The notes beneath the pieces are model-generated. The model did no database searches and was not told the origin of the DNA. It saw only the letters and a list, made by a program, of their open reading frames with translations. The position numbers were made by a program, and so were the translations under genes. Source: Gallionella sp. (GTDB lineage: Bacteria; Pseudomonadota; Gammaproteobacteria; Burkholderiales; Gallionellaceae). From it: 64,000 bases of DNA. Shown in pieces: positions 35,050-44,792 of this stretch (the first letter of the stretch is position 1; each line of letters starts with the position of its first letter). The stretch lies in contig PLWV01000005.1 of the NCBI GenBank assembly GCA_003153155.1, forward strand, positions 121,465 to 185,464, given 5' to 3'.

Positions 35050-35550
35050 ATGGAAGAGTCTGCTGTACGGCCTACAATACTGGTAGTGGATGATGCCCCA
35101 GAAAATCTGATGATAATGGAGGCGATCCTGGCGAAATATTTTTCGTTAAAATTATTCAACGAATCCAAAGAAGCGCTGGATTACGCATTTGAAAACCCTC
35201 CCGATCTGATACTGCTCGATATCATGATGCCCAATATTGATGGTTTCGAGACCTGTCGCCGTCTAAAAGCGAATCCGAAGCTTGTAGATATACCGGTTAT
35301 TTTCATCACTTCTAAAAATGAAGATGAATACGAAGAGATGGGATTTTCTGTTGGCGCATCTGATTTTATACACAAACCTATTAACGCGCCCATTTTGGTT
35401 GCACGCGTTAAGACCCATCTCAAAATCAAGTTAGTTATGGATTACCTTAGGAATGAAAACGTTCGTTTGCAGAACAGCAAAAAGCAGTCATCTTCCGAAC
35501 TAATAAAAGTAATCAAGATACTTTGGGACAATCCGTTCGTTAAGTTCTAG
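35050..35550 (+). CDS. Response regulator (receiver plus short C-terminal tail), paralogue 1
   Basis: 166 residues from ATG 35050 (GAGGAG 6-8 nt upstream). The receiver TILVVDDAPENLMIMEAI has its phospho-Asp in LILLDIMMPNIDGFETCRRL and Lys in DFIHKPINAP; about 40 helical residues without known output domain follow. It is convergent with a close paralogue at 35725-36225. Confidence 0.9.
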   Translation: MEESAVRPTILVVDDAPENLMIMEAILAKYFSLKLFNESKEALDYAFENPPDLILLDIMMPNIDGFETCRRLKANPKLVDIPVIFITSKNEDEYEEMGFSVGASDFIHKPINAPILVARVKTHLKIKLVMDYLRNENVRLQNSKKQSSSELIKVIKILWDNPFVKF

Positions 35551-35724
35551 CTGTTACACAATCTGGATATGGTAACGAAAGGTACAAACTAAAATACTTG
35601 AAGTGTTTTTCGCAGTTCATCTGCTTGGAGCGTATGGTGGCCAAGAGGATGTTCATAGGGCACAGAGAAGCCAGCAGTGAAGCTCAGCAATGCCCCTGGT
35701 TACCAAAGCCAGCGGGTGTAAAGA

Positions 35725-36225
35725 TCAGTGTTTTATGAAAGGGCTGCCCCAAACAAATTCTTTCAGTGTTGCTAGCTCAGAAGATGAATTTTCTGCATTC
35801 TTCTGCAAATGAGTGTTCTCAAACTTCAAGAAGTCAAGCATGAACTTGATCTTGATATGGGTCTTGACCCGGGCAGTCACAATGGGCGCACTGATAGGTT
35901 TATGTATGAAATCGGATGCGCCAACAGAAAATCCCCGTTCCTCGTCTTCGATATCAGTTTTTGATGTAATGAAGATCACAGGCACATCGGAAAGCTTGGG
36001 GTTGGCTTTTAGCCGACGACAAATCTCGAAACCATCGATTTTGGGCATCATGACATCGAGCAGAATCAGGTCGGGAGGGTTGGCAAATGCATATTCAAGC
36101 GCTTCGCTGGAATCGTTGAACAATTTCAATGAATAATCGTTCGACAAAATCGATTCCATCACCATCAGATTTTCAGGGGCATCATCTACTACCAATATCC
36201 TGGGATGCTTTTTATTCTCTTCCAT
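35725..36225 (-). CDS. Response regulator, paralogue 2
   Basis: 166 residues, same length and architecture as the gene at 35050 and about two-thirds identical (RILVVDDAPENLMVMESILS; LILLDVMMPKIDGFEICRRL; DFIHKPISAP). The pair probably arose by inverted duplication. It is divergent from the porin/PstS-like/hybrid-kinase genes, whose kinase is a candidate partner. Confidence 0.9.
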   Translation of the reverse strand: MEENKKHPRILVVDDAPENLMVMESILSNDYSLKLFNDSSEALEYAFANPPDLILLDVMMPKIDGFEICRRLKANPKLSDVPVIFITSKTDIEDEERGFSVGASDFIHKPISAPIVTARVKTHIKIKFMLDFLKFENTHLQKNAENSSSELATLKEFVWGSPFIKH

Positions 36226-36330
36226 TTGGTTCTCCTAACTATGATCATACATGCCCGGCAAGTTACACCGAGTCTGAACTGAATATGCGGAATTTATTGG
36301 CGAGTAGCGTGTCACATCACCCGTGAATCA

Positions 36331-36371
36331 GGATATAACACCATTTTGGATAACGCAATCCGGATATAACA
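36331..36371. promoter_or_regulatory. Direct repeats GGATATAACA, 31 bp apart
   Basis: GGATATAACA at 36331-36340 and 36362-36371, about three helical turns apart, with a related GGATAACGCA between (36348-36357). They lie in the divergent spacer between the regulator and the porin gene and may be regulator sites. Confidence 0.4.
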
Positions 36372-36525
36372 TCAATTCTATTAATTGAATTCATTTTCCA
36401 AAGACAGTTCTTGGTGTTAAAAATATCTATAATCTGGCAAATTCACTAAAATACCCGGATTGGACTAAAAAATTCTCAAAATTGTTCAATTAATGAAAAA
36501 TTATTTTAATCAGCAGAGGTGCCTC

Positions 36526-37653
36526 ATGGCCATAGGATATTACTTCTTTGCACTAATCGGCATTTTCGCATGCGTTACCAATGCAGAAGCAACCGGGACT
36601 GACCAGCCGATGTTCACATTTGGCGGTTTCGGTTCACTGGGCGTTAGCCATTCCAGTATGCGTTTGGGGGATTACACTCTGGACAGTACCATTCCCAAAG
36701 GGGCAGGACTGAGCGAAGATTGGTCGACAGGAAATGACAGCCGGATTGCAGGGCACCTGGCGGCCCAATTTACACCAAAAGTCTCGGCAGTGCTCCAGGT
36801 TGTATCGGAATATAACGCCGGAAATTCTTACCAGCCAGAGGTCGAATGGGCCAATGTGAAATATGCTTTCACACCCGATGCCTACATCCGGGTCGGGCGC
36901 ATAGCCTTGCCGACTTTTCTGGATTCCGATAACCGGGATGTCGGCTATAGCTATGTATGGATCCATCCGCCAATTGAACTTTACCGTCAACTAGCCATCG
37001 CGCACAGCGATGGCGTTGATGCCATGTACCGCGTTGATATTGGGGAGGTGGGGAATACCATCAAGGCCATCATTTACGGCGAGAACACGATTGAGCGTGC
37101 GACCAGCAAATCGATCTCAAAAGACATGTGGGGAATTTTCGATACGATTGAATATGGCCCGACAACCACCCATGTCGGCTACCAGAAGCGCTTGTCTGCT
37201 TCCGAAAATCTCCAGACAGGCGTAACCGGAGCATGGGTCAGGAACAGCGATTTGTCCGTTGGGGTAAATTATGATCCGGGCAACTGGTTCGCCATGTCCG
37301 AGTGGATACAGCGTAAATCAACCACCAATATCACCGCGATGTATGTCAGCGGCGGTTACCGCGTTAAAAAATTCACCCCCTATCTGACATACAGCCAAAA
37401 TAGCCAGGGTTCTTTCCTTCCGGGTTTCCCACCGCCATCGTCGAACAGCATCCTGTTAGCCAATAGGGCGCAGAGTACGGTCAGCCTGGGTGTGCGCTGG
37501 GACTTCATGAAAAATACCGATTTAAAGTTGCAGTACGATCAGGTGAAACTCAGTGACAATTCAAATGGCTTCCTGGCAAATGTGCCCACGAACGTCAACC
37601 TTTACGGGACAACGTTCCATGTGATTTCTGCGGTAGTTGACTTCGTATTCTAG
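36526..37653 (+). CDS. Outer-membrane porin-like protein
   Basis: About 375 residues from ATG 36526 (AGAGG 6-10 nt upstream; an earlier ATG at 36493 has none). A signal peptide (MAIGYYFFALIGIFACVTNA) is followed by alternating beta-strand sequence (FTFGGFGSLGVSHSS, VGRIALPTFLD) and a C-terminal Phe (VVDFVF), as needed for Bam insertion. It resembles diheme-free porins found with periplasmic sensors; the solute is unknown. Confidence 0.8.
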   Translation: MAIGYYFFALIGIFACVTNAEATGTDQPMFTFGGFGSLGVSHSSMRLGDYTLDSTIPKGAGLSEDWSTGNDSRIAGHLAAQFTPKVSAVLQVVSEYNAGNSYQPEVEWANVKYAFTPDAYIRVGRIALPTFLDSDNRDVGYSYVWIHPPIELYRQLAIAHSDGVDAMYRVDIGEVGNTIKAIIYGENTIERATSKSISKDMWGIFDTIEYGPTTTHVGYQKRLSASENLQTGVTGAWVRNSDLSVGVNYDPGNWFAMSEWIQRKSTTNITAMYVSGGYRVKKFTPYLTYSQNSQGSFLPGFPPPSSNSILLANRAQSTVSLGVRWDFMKNTDLKLQYDQVKLSDNSNGFLANVPTNVNLYGTTFHVISAVVDFVF

Positions 37654-37667
37654 GAGCGGTGGATAAC

Positions 37668-38108
37668 GTGAAACCACTGGAAATAATCCGCAATTGCTTG
37701 ATACTTTCTCTGCTTCTGGCAATGTCAATGGTTACTGCGAGTGCGCATGCTGATGTGGTTGTAATCGTTTCTGCCAAGAGCTCCATCACCCTCCTGACGG
37801 CTGCGCAGACCACACGAATCTTCCTCGGCAAAGTCGATAGCTTCCCGGATGACAGCGATGCCTTTCCTATCGATCAGGCTGAAGGTAGCGCAATCAGGGA
37901 TGAGTTTTACTCTAAAGTAGTCCACAAGAGTCCCTCACAGCTCGCGGCATACTGGGCAAAAGTCATTTTCACGGGCGATGGTCGTCCGCCGGAAATGCTG
38001 GAAAGCGACATGGCGGTCAGGAAGGCCGTCGCCAAAAATCCGAATGCCATCGGATACATCGATAAAAGCGCTGTAGACAAGAGTGTCAGGGTCATCCTGG
38101 CACCTTAA
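37668..38108 (+). CDS. Small PstS-like periplasmic protein
   Basis: About 146 residues from GTG 37668; AGGAG at 37652-37656 is too near the in-frame GTG at 37659. Signal peptide (LILSLLLAMSMVTASAHADV) then a short type II periplasmic-binding fold (VSAKSSITLLTAAQTTRIFL, FTGDGRPPEMLESD, NAIGYIDKSAVD). These single-lobe PstS-like proteins often sit before a histidine kinase. The hybrid kinase starts 7 bp after its stop. Confidence 0.8.
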   Translation: MKPLEIIRNCLILSLLLAMSMVTASAHADVVVIVSAKSSITLLTAAQTTRIFLGKVDSFPDDSDAFPIDQAEGSAIRDEFYSKVVHKSPSQLAAYWAKVIFTGDGRPPEMLESDMAVRKAVAKNPNAIGYIDKSAVDKSVRVILAP

Positions 38109-38114
38109 GAAAAA

Positions 38115-40847
38115 ATGACCGCACTGATAAAAAAAATATCCGACTATTCCTTGACTTGGCAATTGTTGCTGGTACCCGTTATTGCCACATTGAGTTTTAC
38201 CGCATACCTGGCTTATTCATCTATAGTTTTGTCGGATGGGGAATCCGTCCTCATAGAACTTCGCGATGTTGATTATCCGATACTCGATGAGGCCGAGAAA
38301 AATCTCAATGCTTACGGGAGAGTTGTGGATGCGCTTGAAGCGGCGGTGGCAACCGGCGAGGTGGATTTTCTGGATATCGCCAAAGGCAAGGCATCTGAGA
38401 TACAAAGCCGTTATGTAAGATTGGAAAAGATTGATGAGGTGCACAAGAACGAGATTGCAAAACTGAAAACCGGGTTTGATACCTACTTTGCCTTGTCCCT
38501 GGATGTAGCCCAGCGGATGGCGACCAAAAAGAATCTGCCCAGTGCGCAACAGATAACCAAGATGAGGACTTTACGTGATGCTTATTTATCTGAGGCAAGA
38601 GCATACAAGGCTAATACCGAACAGGATTACCATAGGGATGTAATCGACGCGATAGAAAGATCAGAACGCGCGCAGAAATGGGGGGTAGGAATTGGCTCAT
38701 TCATGCTGCTAGTCATTGCAGCGCTTACGTTGCTGGTCACACGCGGTGTTTTGGCGTTGGAAAAAAATGTGGCAGACCGGAACAAGATGTTGGTGGCGGT
38801 CAATAAGGAACTTGAACATGAAATTCAGAAACTGAAGGCAGCCGAGGAAGCCAAGAATCAAGCAGAAGCAGCCAGCCAGATCAAGGATGAGTTCCTCGCA
38901 AATATGAGCCATGAAATCCGCACCCCGATGAACGCAATCATTGGATTGAGCCATCTTTGTTTGCAGACGGACATGTCAGGGAAACAGCAGGATTATCTGC
39001 AGAAAATTCATGGTTCGGCAAAATCGCTGTTGGGGGTTCTGAATGACATTCTCGATGTCTCAAAAATCGAGGCGGGAAAAATGGAGATTGAACGCATAAC
39101 CTTCAATCTGGAAGAGGTTATGGGCAATCTGTCCACGATCGTGGGTAATAGAGCCCAGGAAAAAAAGCTCGAATTCCTGGTGCAAACAGCTCCGGATGTA
39201 CCGCCGTTGCTGATCGGTGATCCGCTGCGGCTGACCCAGGTGCTGATCAATCTGGTCGGCAATGCAGTCAAATTCACCGAGCATGGCGAGGTGCTGGTTC
39301 GTGTCGTGCGGGCGAGGGAGACGAGTGATGAAGTCGTTCTGCGTTTCAGCGTGATAGACACGGGGATCGGGATGTCGCAGAAGGAGATCGACAAACTGTT
39401 TCATCCATTTACCCAGGCAGATTCCAGCATTACCCGCAAATTCGGCGGAACCGGCCTGGGGCTGACGATCAGTAAACGCCTCGTCGAAATGATGGGCGGA
39501 AGGATATGGGTGGAAAGCACCCCGGGGATTGGATCGAGATTCATATTTGTCGCGCGCTTTGAAAAAGCGAAAAAGCAGTTGAACTATAACCTGTCAGCGC
39601 TCGACGACTTGCGTGGACTGCGTGTCCTTGCTGTGGATCACAGCGAGGACGGCCTGCAAATCCTGAAGGGCTACCTTGAGTCATTCGCTCTCGATGTGGC
39701 GGTTGCCGGCGATAGCCGAGATGCCCTGAACCTGGTACGCAGCGCGAATGAAGAAAGCAAGCCTTTTGGCTTGGTAATCATAGACTGCAAGATTCCGGAG
39801 ATGGATGGCATGGACTTGGCCCGGAAACTGCAGGAAATCGCTTTTTCAAGTTTCAGGCCGAAAGTATTGCTGATCACTTCCAAAGACCAGGACGAAGTGA
39901 CGCTGCAAATGGATAGCCAGGTGGTGGATGGCATATTGGCAAAACCATTCCTGCAAAGCAAATTGCTTGAAGCCGTCACCAAGGTTTCAGGCCGGAGTGT
40001 TTTGTCGACAGGCAAGTTCAAAATCATCAGTGCACAGTTAAATCCGGAACTCATTTCTCAGATCCGCGGGGCACGCCTGCTGCTGGTAGAGGACAACGAA
40101 ATAAACCGGCAGGTTGCACAAGAGTTGCTTGAAGGATTCGGACTCGATGTGACTGTCGCAGAGAACGGTGAAGAAGCCATCGCACTTCTGAAAGAAGCAC
40201 AATTCGATGGCGTGCTCATGGATATGCAGATGCCGGTGATGGATGGTGTCACCGCCACCCGTGAGATACGGAAAAACCCGCATTTTTCCAAATTGCCTAT
40301 CATCGCCCTCACAGCCAATGTAATGGTCAGTGAACAAAATGAATTTCTGGATGCCGGAATTACCGACTACATTGGCAAACCCATTGATCCGGACCGATTG
40401 GTGGCAACGCTGGCAAAATGGGTGCGTCCGACACGGACCACGGGGAGCACCCCAGTCGGCCAAACGTTTCAAAATTCTGCACCTGAACCGCTCCCGGACT
40501 TGCCCGGGGTCAAAGTGGCCGAAAGTGTTCGCCGGATAGGAGGGAGCGTAACCCTTTATTTTTCGCTTCTCGACAAATTCCGGGTTAATCAGCGAAATTT
40601 TGCCACCAGTTTTCGGGAAGCGTTGGCCGCAGACGACCGGAGCACAGCAGAAAGACTGGCGCACACCCTAAGAGGAATTGCAGGTACTCTCGGCGCGGAA
40701 ACCCTGCAAGACTTGGCTAAGTTATTAGAAAGCAGCATCAGGAAAGAAGAGTCCGGTGAAGTTGATTCCCTGCTTGCACGGGTCGATAAGGAACTCGCCA
40801 CATTTATAGCCAGCATAGATCAGGTACTGGAAACTCGCCGGGATTGA
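38115..40847 (+). CDS. Hybrid sensor histidine kinase with two receivers and HPt
   Basis: 910 residues. TM1 (about 15-37) and TM2 (about 197-215) flank a helical periplasmic domain. HisKA ([19 protein letters not shown], His about 275), HATPase ([20 protein letters not shown]), REC1 ([17 protein letters not shown]; its first acidic pair is DH, not DD), REC2 ([32 protein letters not shown]) and a C-terminal HPt ([16 protein letters not shown]) form a BarA-like phosphorelay. The periplasmic PstS-like protein encoded just upstream is the likely ligand-binding partner. Confidence 0.93.
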   Translation: MTALIKKISDYSLTWQLLLVPVIATLSFTAYLAYSSIVLSDGESVLIELRDVDYPILDEAEKNLNAYGRVVDALEAAVATGEVDFLDIAKGKASEIQSRYVRLEKIDEVHKNEIAKLKTGFDTYFALSLDVAQRMATKKNLPSAQQITKMRTLRDAYLSEARAYKANTEQDYHRDVIDAIERSERAQKWGVGIGSFMLLVIAALTLLVTRGVLALEKNVADRNKMLVAVNKELEHEIQKLKAAEEAKNQAEAASQIKDEFLANMSHEIRTPMNAIIGLSHLCLQTDMSGKQQDYLQKIHGSAKSLLGVLNDILDVSKIEAGKMEIERITFNLEEVMGNLSTIVGNRAQEKKLEFLVQTAPDVPPLLIGDPLRLTQVLINLVGNAVKFTEHGEVLVRVVRARETSDEVVLRFSVIDTGIGMSQKEIDKLFHPFTQADSSITRKFGGTGLGLTISKRLVEMMGGRIWVESTPGIGSRFIFVARFEKAKKQLNYNLSALDDLRGLRVLAVDHSEDGLQILKGYLESFALDVAVAGDSRDALNLVRSANEESKPFGLVIIDCKIPEMDGMDLARKLQEIAFSSFRPKVLLITSKDQDEVTLQMDSQVVDGILAKPFLQSKLLEAVTKVSGRSVLSTGKFKIISAQLNPELISQIRGARLLLVEDNEINRQVAQELLEGFGLDVTVAENGEEAIALLKEAQFDGVLMDMQMPVMDGVTATREIRKNPHFSKLPIIALTANVMVSEQNEFLDAGITDYIGKPIDPDRLVATLAKWVRPTRTTGSTPVGQTFQNSAPEPLPDLPGVKVAESVRRIGGSVTLYFSLLDKFRVNQRNFATSFREALAADDRSTAERLAHTLRGIAGTLGAETLQDLAKLLESSIRKEESGEVDSLLARVDKELATFIASIDQVLETRRD

Positions 40848-41116
40848 ATTTCCAATGAACTGATCCATTTTCTGTATTCATACAAAGCATGCTGAAACAT
40901 AACCAATGGTTCGATCTGAATCAGCGATGATCGCTTGCTAACCAAGGCTTACAGAGGTCAGTGCGAAAGTTTTGCAGGCTTGGTTGATTGAGTGTTTTTA
41001 AGCAGTGATTTTAGATCTGTCGACAAAGAATTTTTCATCACTATAGGTCGTTAGCAGTCGTTCGAAATCAATGGACTGGGCTTCATACAATTTTTCAAAG
41101 AAGCCGAAACCTTTAG

Positions 41117-41495
41117 CTACTTGACCATCTTCTTGCTGCGCAGCACTTCGATGATTTCCGGTATCACGCCCGGATCATCGATGTTCGAAGGCGCCCTATA
41201 TTACTTGCCGTTGACGATATGGGCCAGGGTCTTGCTCAGCGTCTTGCCGGAGCGGGTCTTGGGCAGTCTGGCCAGGATCACGGTGTCCTTGTAACAGGTG
41301 ATCGCACCGATGGTGTCGCGTATGCGGGTGATCAACTGCTGTTGCAGCTCTGCCTCGGCGATGGTCATCCCGGACTTGAGCACCACTAGCCTCATCGGCA
41401 CTTGTCCCTTGAAATTGGCCCCTTGAGTTCGTCGTCGCGCGCGATGACCGCGCATTCCGCCACCGCGGGATGGGTGGCGATAACTTCTTCAATTA
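41117..41495 (-). pseudogene. prpE: prpE 3' fragment, copy C
   Basis: Minus-strand remnant of the same acyl-CoA synthetase C-terminus: ATHPAVAECAVIARDDE-type text, RLVVLKSGMTIAEAELQQQL, RLPKTRSGKTLSKTLAHIVN, then an in-frame stop, with the last about 30 codons still visible. The first part has a local frame disturbance. It lies upstream of the glutamine-synthetase-like gene. Confidence 0.75.
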
Positions 41496-41535
41496 AAGGC
41501 CCAGGCTGAGCCTCCTTAATTCCTGTGACAACTGA

Positions 41536-41563
41536 TTGACTTCCCCCCGCACAACTTTACAAT
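41536..41563 (+). promoter_or_regulatory. Putative sigma-70 promoter of the ligase/dehydrogenase cluster
   Basis: TTGACT (41536-41541), 16 bp, TACAAT (41558-41563), about 100 bp before the first gene. Confidence 0.55.
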
Positions 41564-41666
41564 CCCATCAAGAACCTTTGCTCCAGTAATATAGATCAAC
41601 AAGGTTGGTCTGCAGTTGTAACGCAGTAGCGACGATGACATTTCAATTCTGAAATTGGATATTTAT

Positions 41667-43049
41667 ATGCAAGCTCGAGAAGTCAAAACGATTATGGATG
41701 CCATTGCGCTGGTCGAGGCGAGGCGCCTAACCCATGTCAAGGTGGCGGTGTCGGACATCGACGGTATTTTGCGCGGCAAGTACATGTCGAAGGAAAAATT
41801 CATTTCATCGCTCAAATCCGGGCTGTCGTTTTGCAATGTGGTGCTCGGCTGGGATTCGAACGACCAGATGTATGACAACGTTAAATACACCGGTTGGCAT
41901 ACTGCCTATCCTGATGCTCAGGTCCGGCTGCTGCCACATACCTGTCGCGATGTGCCGTTTGAGCCCGGCGCCGATGGCGACATGCTGTTTTTCCTCGGCG
42001 AGTTCGCAGGCGATGCCGAAGCAATCTGTCCGCGCGCGGTGTTCCGCCGTGTGCTCGAAAAAGCAGAAGCGATGGGCTTTGATGCCTATGCGGCACTTGA
42101 GTATGAGTTCTTTATGTTCAGGGAAACGCCGGAGTCGGTGCGCGCCAAAGGCTACCGTGATTTGCAGACGTGGACGCCCGGTTACTTTGGCTATTCGATT
42201 CTGCGCAATTCGGTCAATGCCGAGTTTTATCACGAGCTGATGCAGCTATGCGATCGTATGGATATGCCGATCGAGAGCTTGCATACCGAGACCGGCCCCG
42301 GGGTGGTGGAAGCAGCGCTGACGGTGGACGAGGCGGGGGCGATGGCCGACAAGGCGATGTTGTTCAAGACTTTCGTCAAAGTGCTGGCGCAGCGGCATGG
42401 CTTGATGGCGACGTTCATGGCGAAATGGTCGCAAGACTATCCGGGCCAAAGCGGGCATATCCATTTGTCGCTGCGTAATCGTGGTGATCATGGTTCAGCG
42501 TTCTACGACGCCAAGCAGCCGCACACCATGAGCAAGACCCAGCGCCATTTCATGGCGGGTGTGCAGCGCTTGATGCCGGAATTCATGGCGCTGTATGCAC
42601 AGACGGTCAACAGTTATTCGCGCATGGTGCCCGGCTATTGGGCACCGCTGGACGCTACCTGGGGCGTGGAAAATCGCACCACCGCACTGCGGCTGATCTC
42701 CGGTTCGGAAAAATCGCAACGGGTTGAGGTACGTATCGGCTCGGCCGATGCCAACCCGTATTTGGCATTGGCTGCTGCGCTCGGATCGGGGCTGGAGGGC
42801 ATAGCCCAGGGCTGGGAACCTGAGCCTGTGGTAGAGGGCAATGCCTATACGCAAAAATTTTCTCCGGCGCTGGCGCTGCCGAATACTTTGTGGGAATCGG
42901 CACAACGGCTCAAGGCGTCGACGGTTGCACGCAATCAGTTTGGCGATGCATTCGTCGATCACTATGCCGCGACCCGCGAATGGGAAGAGCGCCAGTTCCG
43001 CCGTCATGTTACGGATTGGGAGCTGGCACGCTATTTTGAAATCATTTAA
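41667..43049 (+). CDS. Glutamine-synthetase-like gamma-glutamyl ligase (GlnA3/PuuA type)
   Basis: About 460 residues from ATG 41667 (an upstream in-frame TTG at 41655 is possible; neither has a clear Shine-Dalgarno). Class-typical segments: VAVSDIDGILRGKYMSKEKF, ALEYEFFMFRETPE, HTETGPGVVEAALTVDEAGA (metal ligands), GQSGHIHLSL and VEVRIGSADANPYLALAAAL (Arg/Glu). The N-terminal IDGxxRGK and lack of an adenylylation Tyr motif indicate a GS-like ligase acting on an amine rather than housekeeping GlnA. It is first in a cluster with aldehyde and alcohol dehydrogenases and an M81 peptidase. Confidence 0.85.
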   Translation: MQAREVKTIMDAIALVEARRLTHVKVAVSDIDGILRGKYMSKEKFISSLKSGLSFCNVVLGWDSNDQMYDNVKYTGWHTAYPDAQVRLLPHTCRDVPFEPGADGDMLFFLGEFAGDAEAICPRAVFRRVLEKAEAMGFDAYAALEYEFFMFRETPESVRAKGYRDLQTWTPGYFGYSILRNSVNAEFYHELMQLCDRMDMPIESLHTETGPGVVEAALTVDEAGAMADKAMLFKTFVKVLAQRHGLMATFMAKWSQDYPGQSGHIHLSLRNRGDHGSAFYDAKQPHTMSKTQRHFMAGVQRLMPEFMALYAQTVNSYSRMVPGYWAPLDATWGVENRTTALRLISGSEKSQRVEVRIGSADANPYLALAAALGSGLEGIAQGWEPEPVVEGNAYTQKFSPALALPNTLWESAQRLKASTVARNQFGDAFVDHYAATREWEERQFRRHVTDWELARYFEII

Positions 43050-43190
43050 AAGCTGTTTAAAAATGGCTGCGCGGGCGTGATGCGGGGTCGGGCGGTGCTC
43101 GGAATCCTCATGTACTAGTGTATATTCCGGTTCCTCTGCTCCGTCCTTCCCCACCTGACGCCCGCTCGCTACATTTTTAAATCAGCTTTT
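43048..43190. repeat. 143-bp intergenic inverted repeat
   Basis: Left arm AAAAGCTG..TTTAAAAATG..GCGGGCG (43048-43077) pairs with right arm CGCCCG..CATTTTTAAATCAGCTTTT (43159-43190). The middle has AATCCTCATGTACTAGTGTA, a phrase of a common betaproteobacterial intergenic palindrome. It separates the ligase and aldehyde dehydrogenase genes and could attenuate the transcript. Confidence 0.7.
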
Positions 43191-43226
43191 AAGGGCACCG
43201 CTAAAAAACCATAATGTAAAACCAAC

Positions 43227-44615
43227 ATGACCCAAGAACTCATCACCATCAGTCCGATAGACGGCAGCGTCGCAGTGCAGCGACGCTACGCTTCGTCTGA
43301 CGAGATTCAAGCCGCGCTCACGCGTGCAAAACTGGCGCAGCGCTCATGGCAGACCACGCCGCTGGCCACGCGTTCGGCGCTGGTGACGAGCGCGGTTAAA
43401 GCAATGGTTTCACAAAAGGATGCAATCGCCGAGGAACTGACGCGCCAGATGGGCAGGCCGATCCGCTATACACCCGGAGAGATTGACGGTTTCGAGGCGC
43501 GTGCACGCCATATGATCGCGATTGCCGGGGAAGCTTTGGCCGATGTCGTGCCTCCGGCCATCGACGGTTACACGCGCTTTATCAAACGCACACCGGTCGG
43601 CGTGGTGCTGGTGGTCGCTCCGTGGAATTATCCGTTGCTGACCGCAGTCAATGCCATCGTGCCGGCGCTGCTGGCGGGTAATACCGTATTGCTCAAGCAT
43701 TCAGCGCAAACACCGCTGGTAGCCGAGCGATTCGCCGCAGCATTCCACACTGCGGGTCTGCCGGACGGCGTGTTTCAGCATTTGCACACCACCCATCACG
43801 ACACCAGCCGTATGATTCGTTCGCCCGAGGTGAACTTCGTTTGCTTCACGGGTTCCGTCGCGGGCGGTGTTGCGATCGAAAAAGCAGCGGTTGGACGTTT
43901 CATCGGTGTCGGCTTGGAACTCGGCGGCAACGACCCGGCCTATGTGCGAGCCGATGCCGATCTGGCGCATGCGGTCGAGACGCTGGTCGATGGCGCATTT
44001 TTTAATTCCGGACAATCCTGCTGCGGGATACAACGTATCTATGTCCATCGATCCCTGTTCAAGGAATTCATAGCACGCGCGGTGGCGTTGACCAATCAGT
44101 ACGTGCTCGGTGATCCGCTGGATCCACAGACCACGCTGGGGCCGGTGGTCAGCACCCGTGCTGCCGCCGGTATCCGCGCCATCGTCGCCGAAGCGATCGG
44201 CAAAGGCGCAACCGGGCTGATCGATGCGCGTGTTTTTGCTGCGAATAAAGTGCGCACCCCGTATATGGCGCCGCAGATTTTGGTTGATGTTGACCACAGC
44301 ATGAAAATAATGGCCGACGAATGTTTCGGCCCGGTTTGTGGTGTGATGCCGGTGGCCGATGACGATGAGGCGATCCGCTTGATGAACGATAGTCCCTATG
44401 GTCTCACCGCTGCGGTATTCACGCGCGATGTCGAGGCGGCACTGCGCATAGGCGACCGCATCGAAACCGGAACATGGTTCATGAACCGCTGCGATTACCT
44501 TGACCCGGCACTGGCCTGGACCGGTGTCAAGCATAGCGGGCGGGGCGTAACGCTTTCCAATATAGGATTTGAACATCTTACGCAAGCGAAGTCCTATCAT
44601 TTAAAAATTCGCTAA
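43227..44615 (+). CDS. NAD(P)-dependent aldehyde dehydrogenase
   Basis: 462 residues. Family motifs: VVAPWNYPLLTAVNAIVPAL, VGLELGGNDPAYVRADADL (catalytic Glu) and NSGQSCCGIQRIYVHRSLF (nucleophile Cys). It should oxidise an aldehyde to an acid in the cytoplasm. It lies between a gamma-glutamyl ligase and an iron alcohol dehydrogenase, so a gamma-glutamyl aldehyde is a reasonable substrate, by analogy with PuuC. Confidence 0.92.
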   Translation: MTQELITISPIDGSVAVQRRYASSDEIQAALTRAKLAQRSWQTTPLATRSALVTSAVKAMVSQKDAIAEELTRQMGRPIRYTPGEIDGFEARARHMIAIAGEALADVVPPAIDGYTRFIKRTPVGVVLVVAPWNYPLLTAVNAIVPALLAGNTVLLKHSAQTPLVAERFAAAFHTAGLPDGVFQHLHTTHHDTSRMIRSPEVNFVCFTGSVAGGVAIEKAAVGRFIGVGLELGGNDPAYVRADADLAHAVETLVDGAFFNSGQSCCGIQRIYVHRSLFKEFIARAVALTNQYVLGDPLDPQTTLGPVVSTRAAAGIRAIVAEAIGKGATGLIDARVFAANKVRTPYMAPQILVDVDHSMKIMADECFGPVCGVMPVADDDEAIRLMNDSPYGLTAAVFTRDVEAALRIGDRIETGTWFMNRCDYLDPALAWTGVKHSGRGVTLSNIGFEHLTQAKSYHLKIR

Positions 44616-44630
44616 AGCCGCGCTAGCGGC

Positions 44631-44694
44631 GTTGAAAACAGGCTCAAAATGCTCATTTACTAAATGTAAACTCCGCTTTTTCACCTGTTTCCGC
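44631..44694. repeat. Intergenic inverted repeat before the alcohol dehydrogenase
   Basis: GAAAACAGG (about 44634-44642) faces CCTGTTTCC (about 44684-44692) around CATTTACTAAATGTAAACT. It has the same layout as 43048-43190 (outer stem, CTCATxTACT...GTA centre, CCGCTTxTTC) but different sequence. Confidence 0.55.
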
Positions 44695-44792
44695 CTTGCT
44701 ATCATCGGCTTGATCGAATTTTTTGTAACCTGAACGCGTGCAAGTTGCGCATGAATTTCTGAATCTAATTCGCAATCGTAAAGAGGTACTGC

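Noticed and set aside
43701..44600. 299-codon minus-strand frame
   Set aside because: Antisense to the aldehyde dehydrogenase, which has complete motifs.
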